DNA from: Demequina oxidasica
GTDB taxonomy: Bacteria; Actinomycetota; Actinomycetes; Actinomycetales; Demequinaceae
NCBI RefSeq assembly: GCF_000975115.1
Contig: NZ_BBRE01000001.1
Location: 835,322-899,321 of the forward strand
Direction: 5' to 3'
Length of the DNA: 64,000 nt
In this document: one piece after another, positions 7,140-15,666 of the stretch
Layout of the letters: each line of letters opens with the position of its first letter
How positions within the stretch are numbered: the first letter of the stretch is position 1
Made by a program: the position numbers and the translations under genes
The notes under the pieces: generated by a model
The model's input: only the letters and a program-made list of their open reading frames with translations
What the model was told of the DNA's origin: nothing
The model's database searches: none

Positions 7140-8921
7140 ATGTCTCCTCAGATGCACACTTCCCCTACTCCCGCTCATTCGCTTCATCAGCAGGAGTCCC
7201 ACACCACGCCCAGCCCCATCCTGTTCCTGATGGTGGGTGCGGCGACGTTGGGCACGCTCCTCTACGCGGGCTTTCTCCTCGATCCCGCGCACCGAGGGGA
7301 TCTCCTGCCGTACTCCATGGTGCTCCTCGCCGAGAGCGTGTTGGTAGCTCAGGCGTTCTTTGGAATGTGGACCATCCTTTCCGGGGGTCACAACCCCCGC
7401 GACTTTGCTTACTTTCATAGCCGCGACGCGCTCTTCGGTGTCAATGCGAAGCGCCGCGGGCTGCCCCCGCCGCTGTGGCCAGTCGAACTCAACGGGAGGC
7501 CCGCGAGCGTGGACGTCTTCATCACCACGTGCGGAGAAGCGCCGTCGGTCATTCGCAGAACTGTACAGGCCGCGATTGAGATTCACGGCGTGCACCGGAC
7601 GTGGATTCTCGACGACGGCCGGTCGGACGAGGTCCGCGCGATTGCCTCCGATGAGGGCGCCAGGTACGTGCGTCGGCTCAGTTCTGGAGGGGCCAAGGCC
7701 GGCAACATCAACCACGCGCTCACGCTCGCCAAGGGTGACTTCTTCGCTGTGTTCGACGCGGACTTTGTGCCGCGTCCGGGCTTCATCGAGGAGACGCTGC
7801 CTTTCTTTCACGACTCCAAGCTCGCCTTTGTGCAGACCCCGCAGAGCTACGGGAATCTCCACACCACCATCGCGCGCGGTGCGGCCTACATGCAGGCGGT
7901 GTTCTACCGCTTCATCCAGCCGGGGCGCAATCGGTTCAACGCAGCCTTTTGCGTGGGCACCAACGTCATGTTCCGCCGGGCCGCCATCGACGACGTGGGC
8001 GGCATCTACACCGACTCGAAGTCCGAGGATGTGTGGACATCGTTGATGCTTCACGAGGCCGGATGGAACTCGGTCTTCATCCCGGACGTGCTCGCCGTGG
8101 GCGACGCACCCGAGACCATCGAGGCGTACTCCAAGCAACAACTTAGGTGGGCGACCGGCGGCTTTGAGATTCTGCTCACCCACAACCCCCTGAGCCGTCA
8201 CCGCAGGCTGTCACTCGAGCAGCGCATCCAGTACCTGGTGACGTCCACGTTCTACCTGACTGGCATCTGTCCCTTGATCCTGCTGATGCTGCCACCGCTC
8301 GAGATCTTCTTTGACCTGAAGCCGATGACGGTTGACACCACCGTGCTCACGTGGTTCCTCTACTACGCGGGCTTCTACCTGCTGCAGATCATCTTTGCCT
8401 GGTACACCCTGGGGTCCTTCCGGTGGGAAACACTGACGCTCGCGGCGGTCTCGTTCCCCATCTACGTCAAGGCGCTCACCAACGCGATCAAGCGCAAGGA
8501 CGTCGGATGGCAGGCTACGGGCACAGCCAAGGGTTCGTCGCCGTTCAACTTCATCGTGCCGCAGGTACTGTTCTTCATCTTCCTGGCACTGACGAGCGTG
8601 GTGGGCATCTTCCGGGATATCGACAATGGATCGGTGGCATTGGCCACAGCGTGGAACGTCACCAACACCGTGATCCTCGGCGCATTTGTGCTGGCCGCGC
8701 TCCGCGAAAGCCGCGGCAAAGACGTGCCGCGTTCCGCCGCTTCCGATCACCGCCAAGAGCGGCCGATGCGCACTGTCGTGGCGCGGCCTGCTTCTACCTC
8801 TGTTGCTGCGCCGGCTCCGGCGAGCGCCGCGGTCCCTGTCGCCGCCAAGCAAGAACCAGCAGTTGAACCGGCGCGGTGGAGCACGCCGTTGCCGCGCCGG
8901 GTGAAGGGAATTGTGTCATGA
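7140..8921 (+). CDS. processive membrane glucan synthase (GT2, cellulose/curdlan/mixed-linkage synthase-like)
   Basis: A 593-aa protein with two N-terminal membrane segments (about residues 20-80), a cytosolic GT2 domain and about five C-terminal membrane segments. The processive synthase motifs are present: DDGRSD, the FDADF DxD, SEDVW in place of TED, and QQLRW (QxxRW). There is no PilZ domain for cyclic-di-GMP after the last membrane helix, only a Pro/Ala-rich tail of about 75 residues. GGAG lies five nt before the ATG. The stop overlaps the next start (ATGA). The linked GH81 beta-1,3-glucanase points to a product containing beta-1,3 links; cellulose or mixed-linkage glucan remains possible. 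Confidence 0.82.
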   Translation: MSPQMHTSPTPAHSLHQQESHTTPSPILFLMVGAATLGTLLYAGFLLDPAHRGDLLPYSMVLLAESVLVAQAFFGMWTILSGGHNPRDFAYFHSRDALFGVNAKRRGLPPPLWPVELNGRPASVDVFITTCGEAPSVIRRTVQAAIEIHGVHRTWILDDGRSDEVRAIASDEGARYVRRLSSGGAKAGNINHALTLAKGDFFAVFDADFVPRPGFIEETLPFFHDSKLAFVQTPQSYGNLHTTIARGAAYMQAVFYRFIQPGRNRFNAAFCVGTNVMFRRAAIDDVGGIYTDSKSEDVWTSLMLHEAGWNSVFIPDVLAVGDAPETIEAYSKQQLRWATGGFEILLTHNPLSRHRRLSLEQRIQYLVTSTFYLTGICPLILLMLPPLEIFFDLKPMTVDTTVLTWFLYYAGFYLLQIIFAWYTLGSFRWETLTLAAVSFPIYVKALTNAIKRKDVGWQATGTAKGSSPFNFIVPQVLFFIFLALTSVVGIFRDIDNGSVALATAWNVTNTVILGAFVLAALRESRGKDVPRSAASDHRQERPMRTVVARPASTSVAAPAPASAAVPVAAKQEPAVEPARWSTPLPRRVKGIVS

Positions 8922-9661
8922 CCTGGGCCACACGCTTCAAGCTTGCGTTCGGCACGCTTGCCGTCCTTGTCGTCGTCGCGGCGGCGACTTACGTCTACAC
9001 CGAGCGGGAGTCCACGGCGGTGTCGCAGACCGCCACCATCAGCGCGCAACAGTTGCCCGTGGGCACTGACTACGGCGGAAAGGTAGTCCGACAGTTCGTG
9101 GAGGAGGGTGACGCCGTTGTCGAGGGCGACGTGCTCTTCACCATCGAGAGTCTGCAGCGCAAGCGAGATCTCGAGGCCGATGCGAAGTCCGCAATCGATG
9201 AGGACGACGAGGATGCGAAGGACTTTGAAGCCAGTCCGTTGTGGTCCGTCACCGCCAGCGCGGACGGAACCGTCGCAGTGCTGCACGTGGGCCCCGGAGG
9301 CTACGTGCCGTCCGGAGGAATCGTCGCGGAGGTCGTTCAAGACGGCTCGCTCGAGGTCACCGCAGAGTTAGTGCTGAACCCTCGCGACCTCGACCGCCTC
9401 GAGGGCGGTGCCAGCGTCGAGCTGCGGTTGCCAGACCGCAGCATTGTGCCGGGAACCGTGGGGGACGTTCAGGTGGCCACCGAGGGGGGAAACGCTCGGG
9501 CATACGTCACTGTCGACAGTGGCGAGATTGCAGGCAGCGAGCCCACGGGACTGACAGCTCCAGGCACTCCGGTCCAAGTCACAGTGGACTTGAGAGACGA
9601 TGGGCCATTGGCTGGCATGCGAGACTCGGCGCGCGACTTCCTGCACCGCATCGGCATCTGA
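8918..9661 (+). CDS. membrane-fusion-like partner of the glucan synthase
   Basis: A 247-aa protein with one N-terminal membrane anchor (about residues 8-28), then an outward-facing region with a biotinyl-lipoyl/barrel-sandwich look (GGKVVRQFVEEGDAVVEGDVLF), a short acidic helix (about residues 85-105) and a second beta domain. This is the plan of HlyD/RND membrane-fusion proteins. A membrane-fusion protein partners the mixed-linkage glucan synthase of rhizobia (BgsB with BgsA), so an accessory role in polymer export or synthase activity is likely. It is coupled to the synthase gene (ATGA) and ends 1 nt before the glucanase ATG. Confidence 0.65.
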   Translation: MTWATRFKLAFGTLAVLVVVAAATYVYTERESTAVSQTATISAQQLPVGTDYGGKVVRQFVEEGDAVVEGDVLFTIESLQRKRDLEADAKSAIDEDDEDAKDFEASPLWSVTASADGTVAVLHVGPGGYVPSGGIVAEVVQDGSLEVTAELVLNPRDLDRLEGGASVELRLPDRSIVPGTVGDVQVATEGGNARAYVTVDSGEIAGSEPTGLTAPGTPVQVTVDLRDDGPLAGMRDSARDFLHRIGI

Positions 9662-9662
9662 C

Positions 9663-11720
9663 ATGAGGCCGCCCGTCCTTTCTAGGCTTGTGGCGATGAG
9701 CGCTGTCTTGTGCGCGTTCACTCTTGGTCTGACAGGTTGTGATTTTGGACAGCCCGAGCCTCAACCCGTCCCGTCTAGCGCCGTCATGACACCCACGAAC
9801 ATTGAGCAGTTGGTGGCAACTGTGCCGCACGAGTCCGTGGCAAGCCCCCCGCCGATGTCCCTTGCCGATGGTGTCATTCCGCCAACCAACCGGTGGTATT
9901 CGGCCCTGGCATTCAACGACCAGGCGAATCCGGTTTTTGCTACTCCACTGTCCTTCTCGCCAACGGGCGACGGCTTTGCGTTTGGGCTTCCCCGTGTGGC
10001 AGTCACCCCCGACGTCATCGCCGGGCCTGCGAACCTGGAGTTCGGCGTGGGGATTCACGGAGCGACGGCCCGCCCTCTCGTATCCCGCGCCGACCCCGTG
10101 AGCGTCGAGCTTGCGTACTTTGATCAGGCCGGAAAGAGAATCGCGAGGGTGACACTCGCGGCCGGGTGGCCGGTCGTGGGAGTGACGGCCGATGCTGCGA
10201 CCAGCCTGATCATCCCCGGGGGCTTCGCCGAGCAGTCGCCGGCGGCTGGCGGCACCAGTCTGCCCCCGGAGCCGGCCCTCATCACGGGAGACATCAACGG
10301 CATCGAGTACGGGGCACTCGTCACGGGCGGCGTGTTTACCGGCGGCACGATCGACCTCCAACCCGGCGGCACCGCTCAGTTCTTCGCGACTCCGGACGGA
10401 AGTTCGGCCCAGAAGTTCGCGGCTGAACTCGGCGAGCCCGTGACGTCGGTCAACCTTGAGGTCGCGTCGAATGATGAAACGGCCACCACGCAGCTCACCT
10501 ACAACAACCCAGGCGAGGGCACCGTGCTCGCGGTGCCGGCGTCGCGATCCGAGGACATGGAGTGCTCCTTGGGCTCGTACGCCACCATCAATGGCGTTGT
10601 CGAGGTCTGCGCGGGCCACCAGTCCACCTGGGAGGTGGCGGCGGTTGCTCCCGCAACGGAGCTCGATCTGTCGGACGTCTCGGAGGCGCAACGCGAGGCC
10701 ATCACGACCGCCCTCAAGGAGGACCTCGCGGAGACCGGCACTCTTCCGGCGGATTCGTACTTTGGCGGCAAGGCGCTCTATCGGGTCGCGATGCTCGCCA
10801 TGGTTGCCGACGCCCTCGACGAGCCGGATCTCCGCGCCTCGTTCCTCGACATTGTCATGCCCGCGCTCACCACGTGGACCGACCCTGAGGGCTGCGCAGA
10901 GCGCGACGTGCGCTGCTTTGTGTACGACGACGCGATGCGGGGAGTCGTGGGCAAGGAGGCATCGTTTGGCGCCGATCAGTTCAACGATCACCATTTTCAC
11001 TACGGCTATTTCCTCAATGCCGCGGCGGTGGCGGTAGGCCTCCAGCCCTCGCTGGAGGAGGACATCGCGCCCGTGATGGACTTGCTCGCCGCAGACCTGG
11101 GCTCCGGGGCTGGAAGCGATTCGTTCCCTGAGTTGCGCACATTTGACCCCTTCGCGGGGCACTCCTGGGCGTCCGGTACCTCACCCTTCGCGGACGGCAA
11201 CAACCAGGAGTCCAGCTCAGAGGCTGTGCTCGCCTGGAACGGGCTCGCGTCCTGGGCACGGGTGCGCGACGACGATGCCCTCGAGGCGACCGCGACGTGG
11301 ATGCTATCCGCCGAGGCCGATGCCGCGGTACGCGGCTGGGTGCGTCCCGACCTCAGCGACTTTCCCGAATACTCGCATCCCGTGGTCGCACTCGAGTGGG
11401 GTGGCAAACGCGAGTACTCCACGTGGTTCAGCGCTGAGCCCTCCGCGATGCTCGGGATTCAACTGATCCCCATGGCGCCCATGGCGACCTATCTCACACC
11501 GCCGGACGACAAGGCACGTGACATCGCGCTGGCTTCACTGGACGAGGCGGCTGCCGGGGGATACTCCGTGGGTTTCGGTGACTACTTACTGATGTACCTG
11601 GCGCTCGCAGGGCCCGAGGACGCGGCGACGGCCTGGGACACCGCTGTTGCCTTGGACTCGGAGTTGATCGATGACGGTAACTCGCGGGCGTACATGCTGG
11701 CCTGGATTGCGAGCACCTGA
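9663..11720 (+). CDS. GH81 endo-beta-1,3-glucanase lipoprotein
   Basis: A 685-aa protein with a lipoprotein signal (lipobox LTGC at about residues 25-28) and then a glycoside hydrolase family 81 domain. Family landmarks are FNDHHFHYGYF (about residue 440) and DGNNQESSSEA (about residue 515), which hold catalytic acid/base candidates. GH81 enzymes cleave internal beta-1,3-glucan bonds. As the third gene of the synthase operon it may trim, release or edit the polymer at the cell surface rather than serve nutrition. The ATG at 9663 is 1 nt after the preceding stop. Confidence 0.9.
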   Translation: MRPPVLSRLVAMSAVLCAFTLGLTGCDFGQPEPQPVPSSAVMTPTNIEQLVATVPHESVASPPPMSLADGVIPPTNRWYSALAFNDQANPVFATPLSFSPTGDGFAFGLPRVAVTPDVIAGPANLEFGVGIHGATARPLVSRADPVSVELAYFDQAGKRIARVTLAAGWPVVGVTADAATSLIIPGGFAEQSPAAGGTSLPPEPALITGDINGIEYGALVTGGVFTGGTIDLQPGGTAQFFATPDGSSAQKFAAELGEPVTSVNLEVASNDETATTQLTYNNPGEGTVLAVPASRSEDMECSLGSYATINGVVEVCAGHQSTWEVAAVAPATELDLSDVSEAQREAITTALKEDLAETGTLPADSYFGGKALYRVAMLAMVADALDEPDLRASFLDIVMPALTTWTDPEGCAERDVRCFVYDDAMRGVVGKEASFGADQFNDHHFHYGYFLNAAAVAVGLQPSLEEDIAPVMDLLAADLGSGAGSDSFPELRTFDPFAGHSWASGTSPFADGNNQESSSEAVLAWNGLASWARVRDDDALEATATWMLSAEADAAVRGWVRPDLSDFPEYSHPVVALEWGGKREYSTWFSAEPSAMLGIQLIPMAPMATYLTPPDDKARDIALASLDEAAAGGYSVGFGDYLLMYLALAGPEDAATAWDTAVALDSELIDDGNSRAYMLAWIAST

Positions 11721-11734
11721 CCCTTCCTGCCTTG

Positions 11735-11783
11735 GCGGTACATGGATGCTGACACCGGCTTCAGAACCGCACTCATGTACCGC
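11735..11783. repeat. long inverted repeat after the glucanase gene
   Basis: GCGGTACATG (11735-11744) and CATGTACCGC (11774-11783) are perfect 10-bp arms with a 29-nt loop, starting 15 nt after the glucanase stop. No T-run follows. It may end or stabilise the operon transcript. The remainder of the 190-bp gap before the next gene shows nothing else clear. Confidence 0.45.
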
Positions 11784-11910
11784 AAAGGTGCGATTCGCCT
11801 CGAGTCGCAGGCTCGGGATGGCGGGCGCGACCGCATTGAGGCACCAGCCTCCCGGCACTGGCACCTTGTTTTGGGGTCCGGTTGGCTAGCAGGGGTGGGA
11901 GACTGACAAG

Positions 11911-12861
11911 GTGAACGAACGCCTCGACAAGCCCGGCCTGCTGTACGGTGCTGGCGCCTACCTGATGTGGGGCCTATTCCCACTTCTCATGGCGGCGCTC
12001 AAGCCCGCGAGCGCGCTCGAGATCACTGCGAACCGCGCGGTCTGGTCACTCGTGGTCTGCCTCATTTTTGTGGCCTTCATGCGCTCCTGGAGGCAACTGC
12101 GCGTTGCGCTGAGCAACCGTAGGGTAGTTCTCACCCTCGCCGCTGCCGGCGGGTTCGTCGCCGTCAACTGGTTGCTCTACGTTTACGCGATCGTGAGTGA
12201 CCACGTGAACTCGGCATCCCTCGGCTACTACATCAACCCACTGTTCACCGTGGCACTCGGCGTGATCGTGCTGGGCGAGAGGCTGCGCCGCCTGCAGATG
12301 GTCGCCATCGCGATCGGCCTGCTCGCGGTGATCGTGATCGGCGTGGGCCTGGGCGAGTTCCCCTGGATCTCACTGGCGCTCGCGACCTCGTTCGGCATCT
12401 ACGGGCTGATCAAGAAGCGCGTGGGAGCGGAGGTCGACGCAGTCACCGGCCTGACAGTCGAGACGATGGTGCTGTTCCCCGTCGCCGTCATTGGCCTGTG
12501 GATCATGGCGGCCAACGATGGACTCACCTTTGGCCAGCGCGGCGCCGAGGGACTTGGCCTCAGCCACGACCTGCTGATGGTTTCCACGGGACTCTTCACC
12601 GCCGGAGCGCTCATTCTGTTCGCGGCTGGCGCACGTCGGCTGCCCCTCTACGTGACGGGGTTGCTGCAGTACATCGCGCCCACCATGATGTTCATCCTGG
12701 CCGTGTGGCACTTCAACGAGCCGATGCCGCCCAGCCGCTGGGCCGGTTTCGCCCTGATCTGGGTCGCACTGATCGTGCTGACCGTGGACGGCTTCCGCTC
12801 GCAGTCACGCAGGAAGATCCCCAAGACAGCCCCCGTGGGCGAGGTCGCCGAGCCGCTTTAG
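11911..12861 (+). CDS. rarD: RarD/EamA-family transporter
   Basis: A 316-aa protein with about ten membrane segments in two EamA repeats, beginning KPGLLYGAGAYLMWGLFPL, characteristic of the RarD subgroup of drug/metabolite exporters. Substrates of this group are poorly defined. The start is GTG at 11911; a later ATG is less likely because the conserved N-terminus would be lost. The gene is convergent with the following minus-strand gene, separated by 13 bp. Confidence 0.85.
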   Translation: MNERLDKPGLLYGAGAYLMWGLFPLLMAALKPASALEITANRAVWSLVVCLIFVAFMRSWRQLRVALSNRRVVLTLAAAGGFVAVNWLLYVYAIVSDHVNSASLGYYINPLFTVALGVIVLGERLRRLQMVAIAIGLLAVIVIGVGLGEFPWISLALATSFGIYGLIKKRVGAEVDAVTGLTVETMVLFPVAVIGLWIMAANDGLTFGQRGAEGLGLSHDLLMVSTGLFTAGALILFAAGARRLPLYVTGLLQYIAPTMMFILAVWHFNEPMPPSRWAGFALIWVALIVLTVDGFRSQSRRKIPKTAPVGEVAEPL

Positions 12862-12874
12862 CCGCCTGCGCCAA

Positions 12875-13942
12875 CTAGTCGGTGGATGAGCTGATGCCTG
12901 GGTCCGGCGATGAGCCAGAACCCGGCGTCGGTACCTGCGACGGGTCGGCATCGCCCACCGCGTCTCCGGGCTGGTCGGGAGCCATCGAAGGCGGCACTCC
13001 ACCCCACAGCGATGCGGTCGGCTCGGGGATCGACGTCGGATCGGCCGCTCCTGGCAGGCACGTCGGCTCCGGGATGTCGTTCGGGTCGAAGGTGGACACG
13101 ATCGAGAACGTCTCGCCGCCAGGGAGCCCGCTTACCCTCATCTCCACGCGCGTGGCTCCGACCACTTCCTCGAGCGACGGACCCGGGTCGCCTTCGTGAA
13201 GCCGAGTGGTCTCGACCCCACCTTCAGACGTCACCATCACATCAGTGACAGCCCCTTCCGGAACCGCACCCTCCCAATAGCCTGTGCCGCCCCCGTTGAT
13301 GGTGATGTCGAATGTCGATGACAGTGCGTCGACGTCGATACCGTCAGGCACTGGATCCGTCACGACAGTGGTCCAGCCGTAGCCGACTAGGTATGGATTG
13401 ACTCCATCCCAGATATCACCGCCGGCAGTCCCGTCTGACTGCCAATCCATCACCATCGCGTAGTCAAATTCATTGGAGAACCGGGGGGCCTGGTTCGCCA
13501 CCTCGTATTCTCGACCGTCGTAGTCGAGGATGTACGCACCATCGTCATTTGCGGGGACGTCCAGGTACTTGCCATCGGGATAGACCACGACGACCTTCTT
13601 GTCCTGGATCTCGGGGCGCAGGTCGACGTAGACCCTAAAGAGGCCGTACGGACTAGCAATCGAGTCCAGGTTCGGTGGCAGATACGGATTGATCTCGCAG
13701 GCATCGGCACCAGCCGGCGCGACGGGAGCGTTCCGTCCACCCGGGACCGCCCACACCGCGGCCCCTACAGCACCAATCGCCAGCGCCGAGCCGGCCCCGG
13801 TACCCACCGCCCGCGTGGTGCGACGGCGGCGGATGGACTTCACGGCCCCTCGCTCGAAATCCCTTCCCAGGCCACCGGATCTCGCCACGGCATCGGCGTG
13901 GCTCCGGAAGCCCTCGTTAAACATGTCCTGTATCTGCGTCAT
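12875..13942 (-). CDS. single-pass membrane protein paired with a sigma factor (putative anti-sigma or sensor)
   Basis: A 355-aa protein with a basic cytosolic N-terminus of about 45 residues ending SIRRRRTTRAVG, one membrane helix (about 46-68) and a large outside domain that ends in a Pro/Asp/Ser-rich tail. No named domain was recognised. Its start overlaps the sigma gene stop in ATGA, and an analogous gene follows the second sigma factor at 53469-54995. Position and topology suggest an anti-sigma factor, but no zinc-binding ZAS motif is visible. Confidence 0.55.
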   Translation of the reverse strand: MTQIQDMFNEGFRSHADAVARSGGLGRDFERGAVKSIRRRRTTRAVGTGAGSALAIGAVGAAVWAVPGGRNAPVAPAGADACEINPYLPPNLDSIASPYGLFRVYVDLRPEIQDKKVVVVYPDGKYLDVPANDDGAYILDYDGREYEVANQAPRFSNEFDYAMVMDWQSDGTAGGDIWDGVNPYLVGYGWTTVVTDPVPDGIDVDALSSTFDITINGGGTGYWEGAVPEGAVTDVMVTSEGGVETTRLHEGDPGPSLEEVVGATRVEMRVSGLPGGETFSIVSTFDPNDIPEPTCLPGAADPTSIPEPTASLWGGVPPSMAPDQPGDAVGDADPSQVPTPGSGSSPDPGISSSTD

Positions 13943-14481
13943 GACTTCTTCCCTCCGTGCACGGCGACCACGTCGGCCCGCTCGCGCGAGTCGTCCCAGT
14001 CCTCGGTAATGTCGAGTTCTTGCGCCAGGTGAACCCTGGCGTTGGCGAGGTAGCGCTTGACAGTGCCGTCAGCGAGTCCCAACTGCGCGGCGACCTGCGT
14101 GACCGTGAGGTCGTCGAAGTACCTGAGCACCACGCACACCTGCTCGCGCGGGGCGAGGGTCCTGAGCGCCCGACGCAGGTCCACGCCCGCGTCTAGGTCC
14201 GAGATCTCTTGCGGGCGCTCGTAGGAACGGTTCATTGCCCGGCGACGCGCGGCGGCGGACCTGGTGCGGTCGATCACGATGCTCGGCATCGCCTTGCGCA
14301 CGTAGGCGTGCGCCTCGTTCAACGAGCCGATGCTGCGGCGCTTGGAGAACGTCTTGACGATGGCGTCGTGGACCAGGTCCTCGGCGTCGCCGTCGCGGCC
14401 CACTAGCATCGCGCCGTACGCGACGAGTTGCGGTCCGCGGTCGCGGATCAGCTCGTCGACCAGTGGCTGCCAGTTCGCCAT
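13939..14481 (-). CDS. ECF-type sigma-70 factor (SigE-like)
   Basis: A 180-aa sigma factor with region 2 (DAEDLVHDAIVKTFSKR) and region 4 helix-turn-helix (VTQVAAQLGLADGTVKRYL). The start at ATG 14481 is chosen for the GGGGAG ribosome-binding site just upstream; the frame stays open for 31 more codons without support. It is coupled to the downstream membrane protein. It is paralogous to the sigma factor at 54992-55531. Confidence 0.85.
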   Translation of the reverse strand: MANWQPLVDELIRDRGPQLVAYGAMLVGRDGDAEDLVHDAIVKTFSKRRSIGSLNEAHAYVRKAMPSIVIDRTRSAAARRRAMNRSYERPQEISDLDAGVDLRRALRTLAPREQVCVVLRYFDDLTVTQVAAQLGLADGTVKRYLANARVHLAQELDITEDWDDSRERADVVAVHGGKKS

Positions 14482-14592
14482 GTCTCCCCTTGTGTCGCAC
14501 GGGTGACATCCGGCACGTGTGCCGGCAGCTCCCGCTGTGGTGTTCTTACTCTTCCAAACGGAGTCGGCCACCAAAGGGTTGTGGTGCCATTC

Positions 14593-15612
14593 TTAGCGGG
14601 TGGTCCAGCGCTCGATCAGGAAGGACTCCTCGCCACGAGTGAGACCCGCCTCGCGGTCGCGGTCGAAGCCGCGGACCCGCTCATCCTCGAGGCAGTCCTC
14701 TAAGGTCTCGCGCAACCGGCGACGGGTCATGCCCGCGTCGATCGCTCCCTGTCCGGAGAGGTGCGTGCGGCCGGTGGACGACTGCTTGGCTGCACCCAGG
14801 CCCTCTTCGGGCAGCCACCAGGGCAGCGATCGCGGGCCGCTGTTCGGCTGCACGCCTTGGTGAATGAGCCACTGTGAAGTCGCCGCGACCACGTCGCCTG
14901 TGTGCCCGCCCACGCTGCGAGCGAGAGCGATGAAGTCCTCAAACGAGATGTCCTCCCCGACCGCATTGATTGGTCCGGTGGTGCCAGCAACGATTGAGTC
15001 CAGAATCCAGTGGCTGAGGTCGCGCACGTCCAGCGCTCGGACGTTCACGTCTGGGGTGTCGGGGACCAGCACCGGTTCTGCGCCCGCGGTGTGGAAACGC
15101 GCGGGCCAGTAGCTGACGCGATCCGTCGGGTCGCCGGGTCCAGCGAGGATGCCCGGACGAGGGGCAAAGAGCTTGTCGCCCACGATGTCGCGGGTCACCC
15201 GCTCGCTGCTCACCTTTGCCTCGCCGTACACCTTCATGTCCGCATGCGAGCCACTGGGGAGCCGCGGCCGTAGCGGTGCCGACTCATCCGCGCCTGGCTC
15301 CATCCCAGCCGCATACACGGCGATCGATGAGACGTAGGTCCAGTGCGTTGCCCGCTCCCCGATGGCCTTCGCCGCGGCCTCCACCCAGGCAGGCTGCCAG
15401 CTCACCTCGATGACCGCGTCCCAGTCGCGATCCTGCACGTCGCGGTACGCGATCACCGAACGCCTGTCCGACCTGATGAACTCGACCCCCTCCGGGACCG
15501 TGCCAGACTCCCCTCGCGCGAGGCACGTCACCGAGTCTCCTCGGGCGAGGGCGAGTTCTGCGAGGGTGCGGCCCAGCCACTGGGTGCCGCCAAGAATGAG
15601 GATGTTTGCCAT
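14593..15612 (-). CDS. NAD-dependent epimerase/reductase (extended SDR)
   Basis: A 339-aa Rossmann protein starting MANILILGGTQWLGRTLAELA, with the GGTxxLG dinucleotide-binding loop typical of atypical extended SDRs; the substrate is unknown. ATG 15612 is preferred; a GTG at 15627 in frame would add five residues. It lies 111 bp upstream of the sigma gene and is separated from the prenyl synthase gene by a terminator-like hairpin, so it probably has its own promoter. Confidence 0.75.
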   Translation of the reverse strand: MANILILGGTQWLGRTLAELALARGDSVTCLARGESGTVPEGVEFIRSDRRSVIAYRDVQDRDWDAVIEVSWQPAWVEAAAKAIGERATHWTYVSSIAVYAAGMEPGADESAPLRPRLPSGSHADMKVYGEAKVSSERVTRDIVGDKLFAPRPGILAGPGDPTDRVSYWPARFHTAGAEPVLVPDTPDVNVRALDVRDLSHWILDSIVAGTTGPINAVGEDISFEDFIALARSVGGHTGDVVAATSQWLIHQGVQPNSGPRSLPWWLPEEGLGAAKQSSTGRTHLSGQGAIDAGMTRRRLRETLEDCLEDERVRGFDRDREAGLTRGEESFLIERWTTR

Positions 15613-15648
15613 GTCCCCATTCAACACCGACTTCTCGCCGGCACGGAC

Positions 15649-15666
15649 CCCCGCGCAACCGCGGGG
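15649..15666 (-). terminator. hairpin at the end of the nuo/prenyl synthase operon
   Basis: CCCCGCG and CGCGGGG form a perfect 7-bp stem with a 4-nt CAAC loop, directly after the prenyl synthase stop codon (15667-15669). There is no U-run, as is common for actinobacterial terminators. Confidence 0.55.

Noticed and set aside
9579-11162. Long minus-strand open frame across the GH81 gene
   Set aside because: Arg/Gly/Ala-biased antisense shadow; the plus strand has a lipobox and GH81 motifs.
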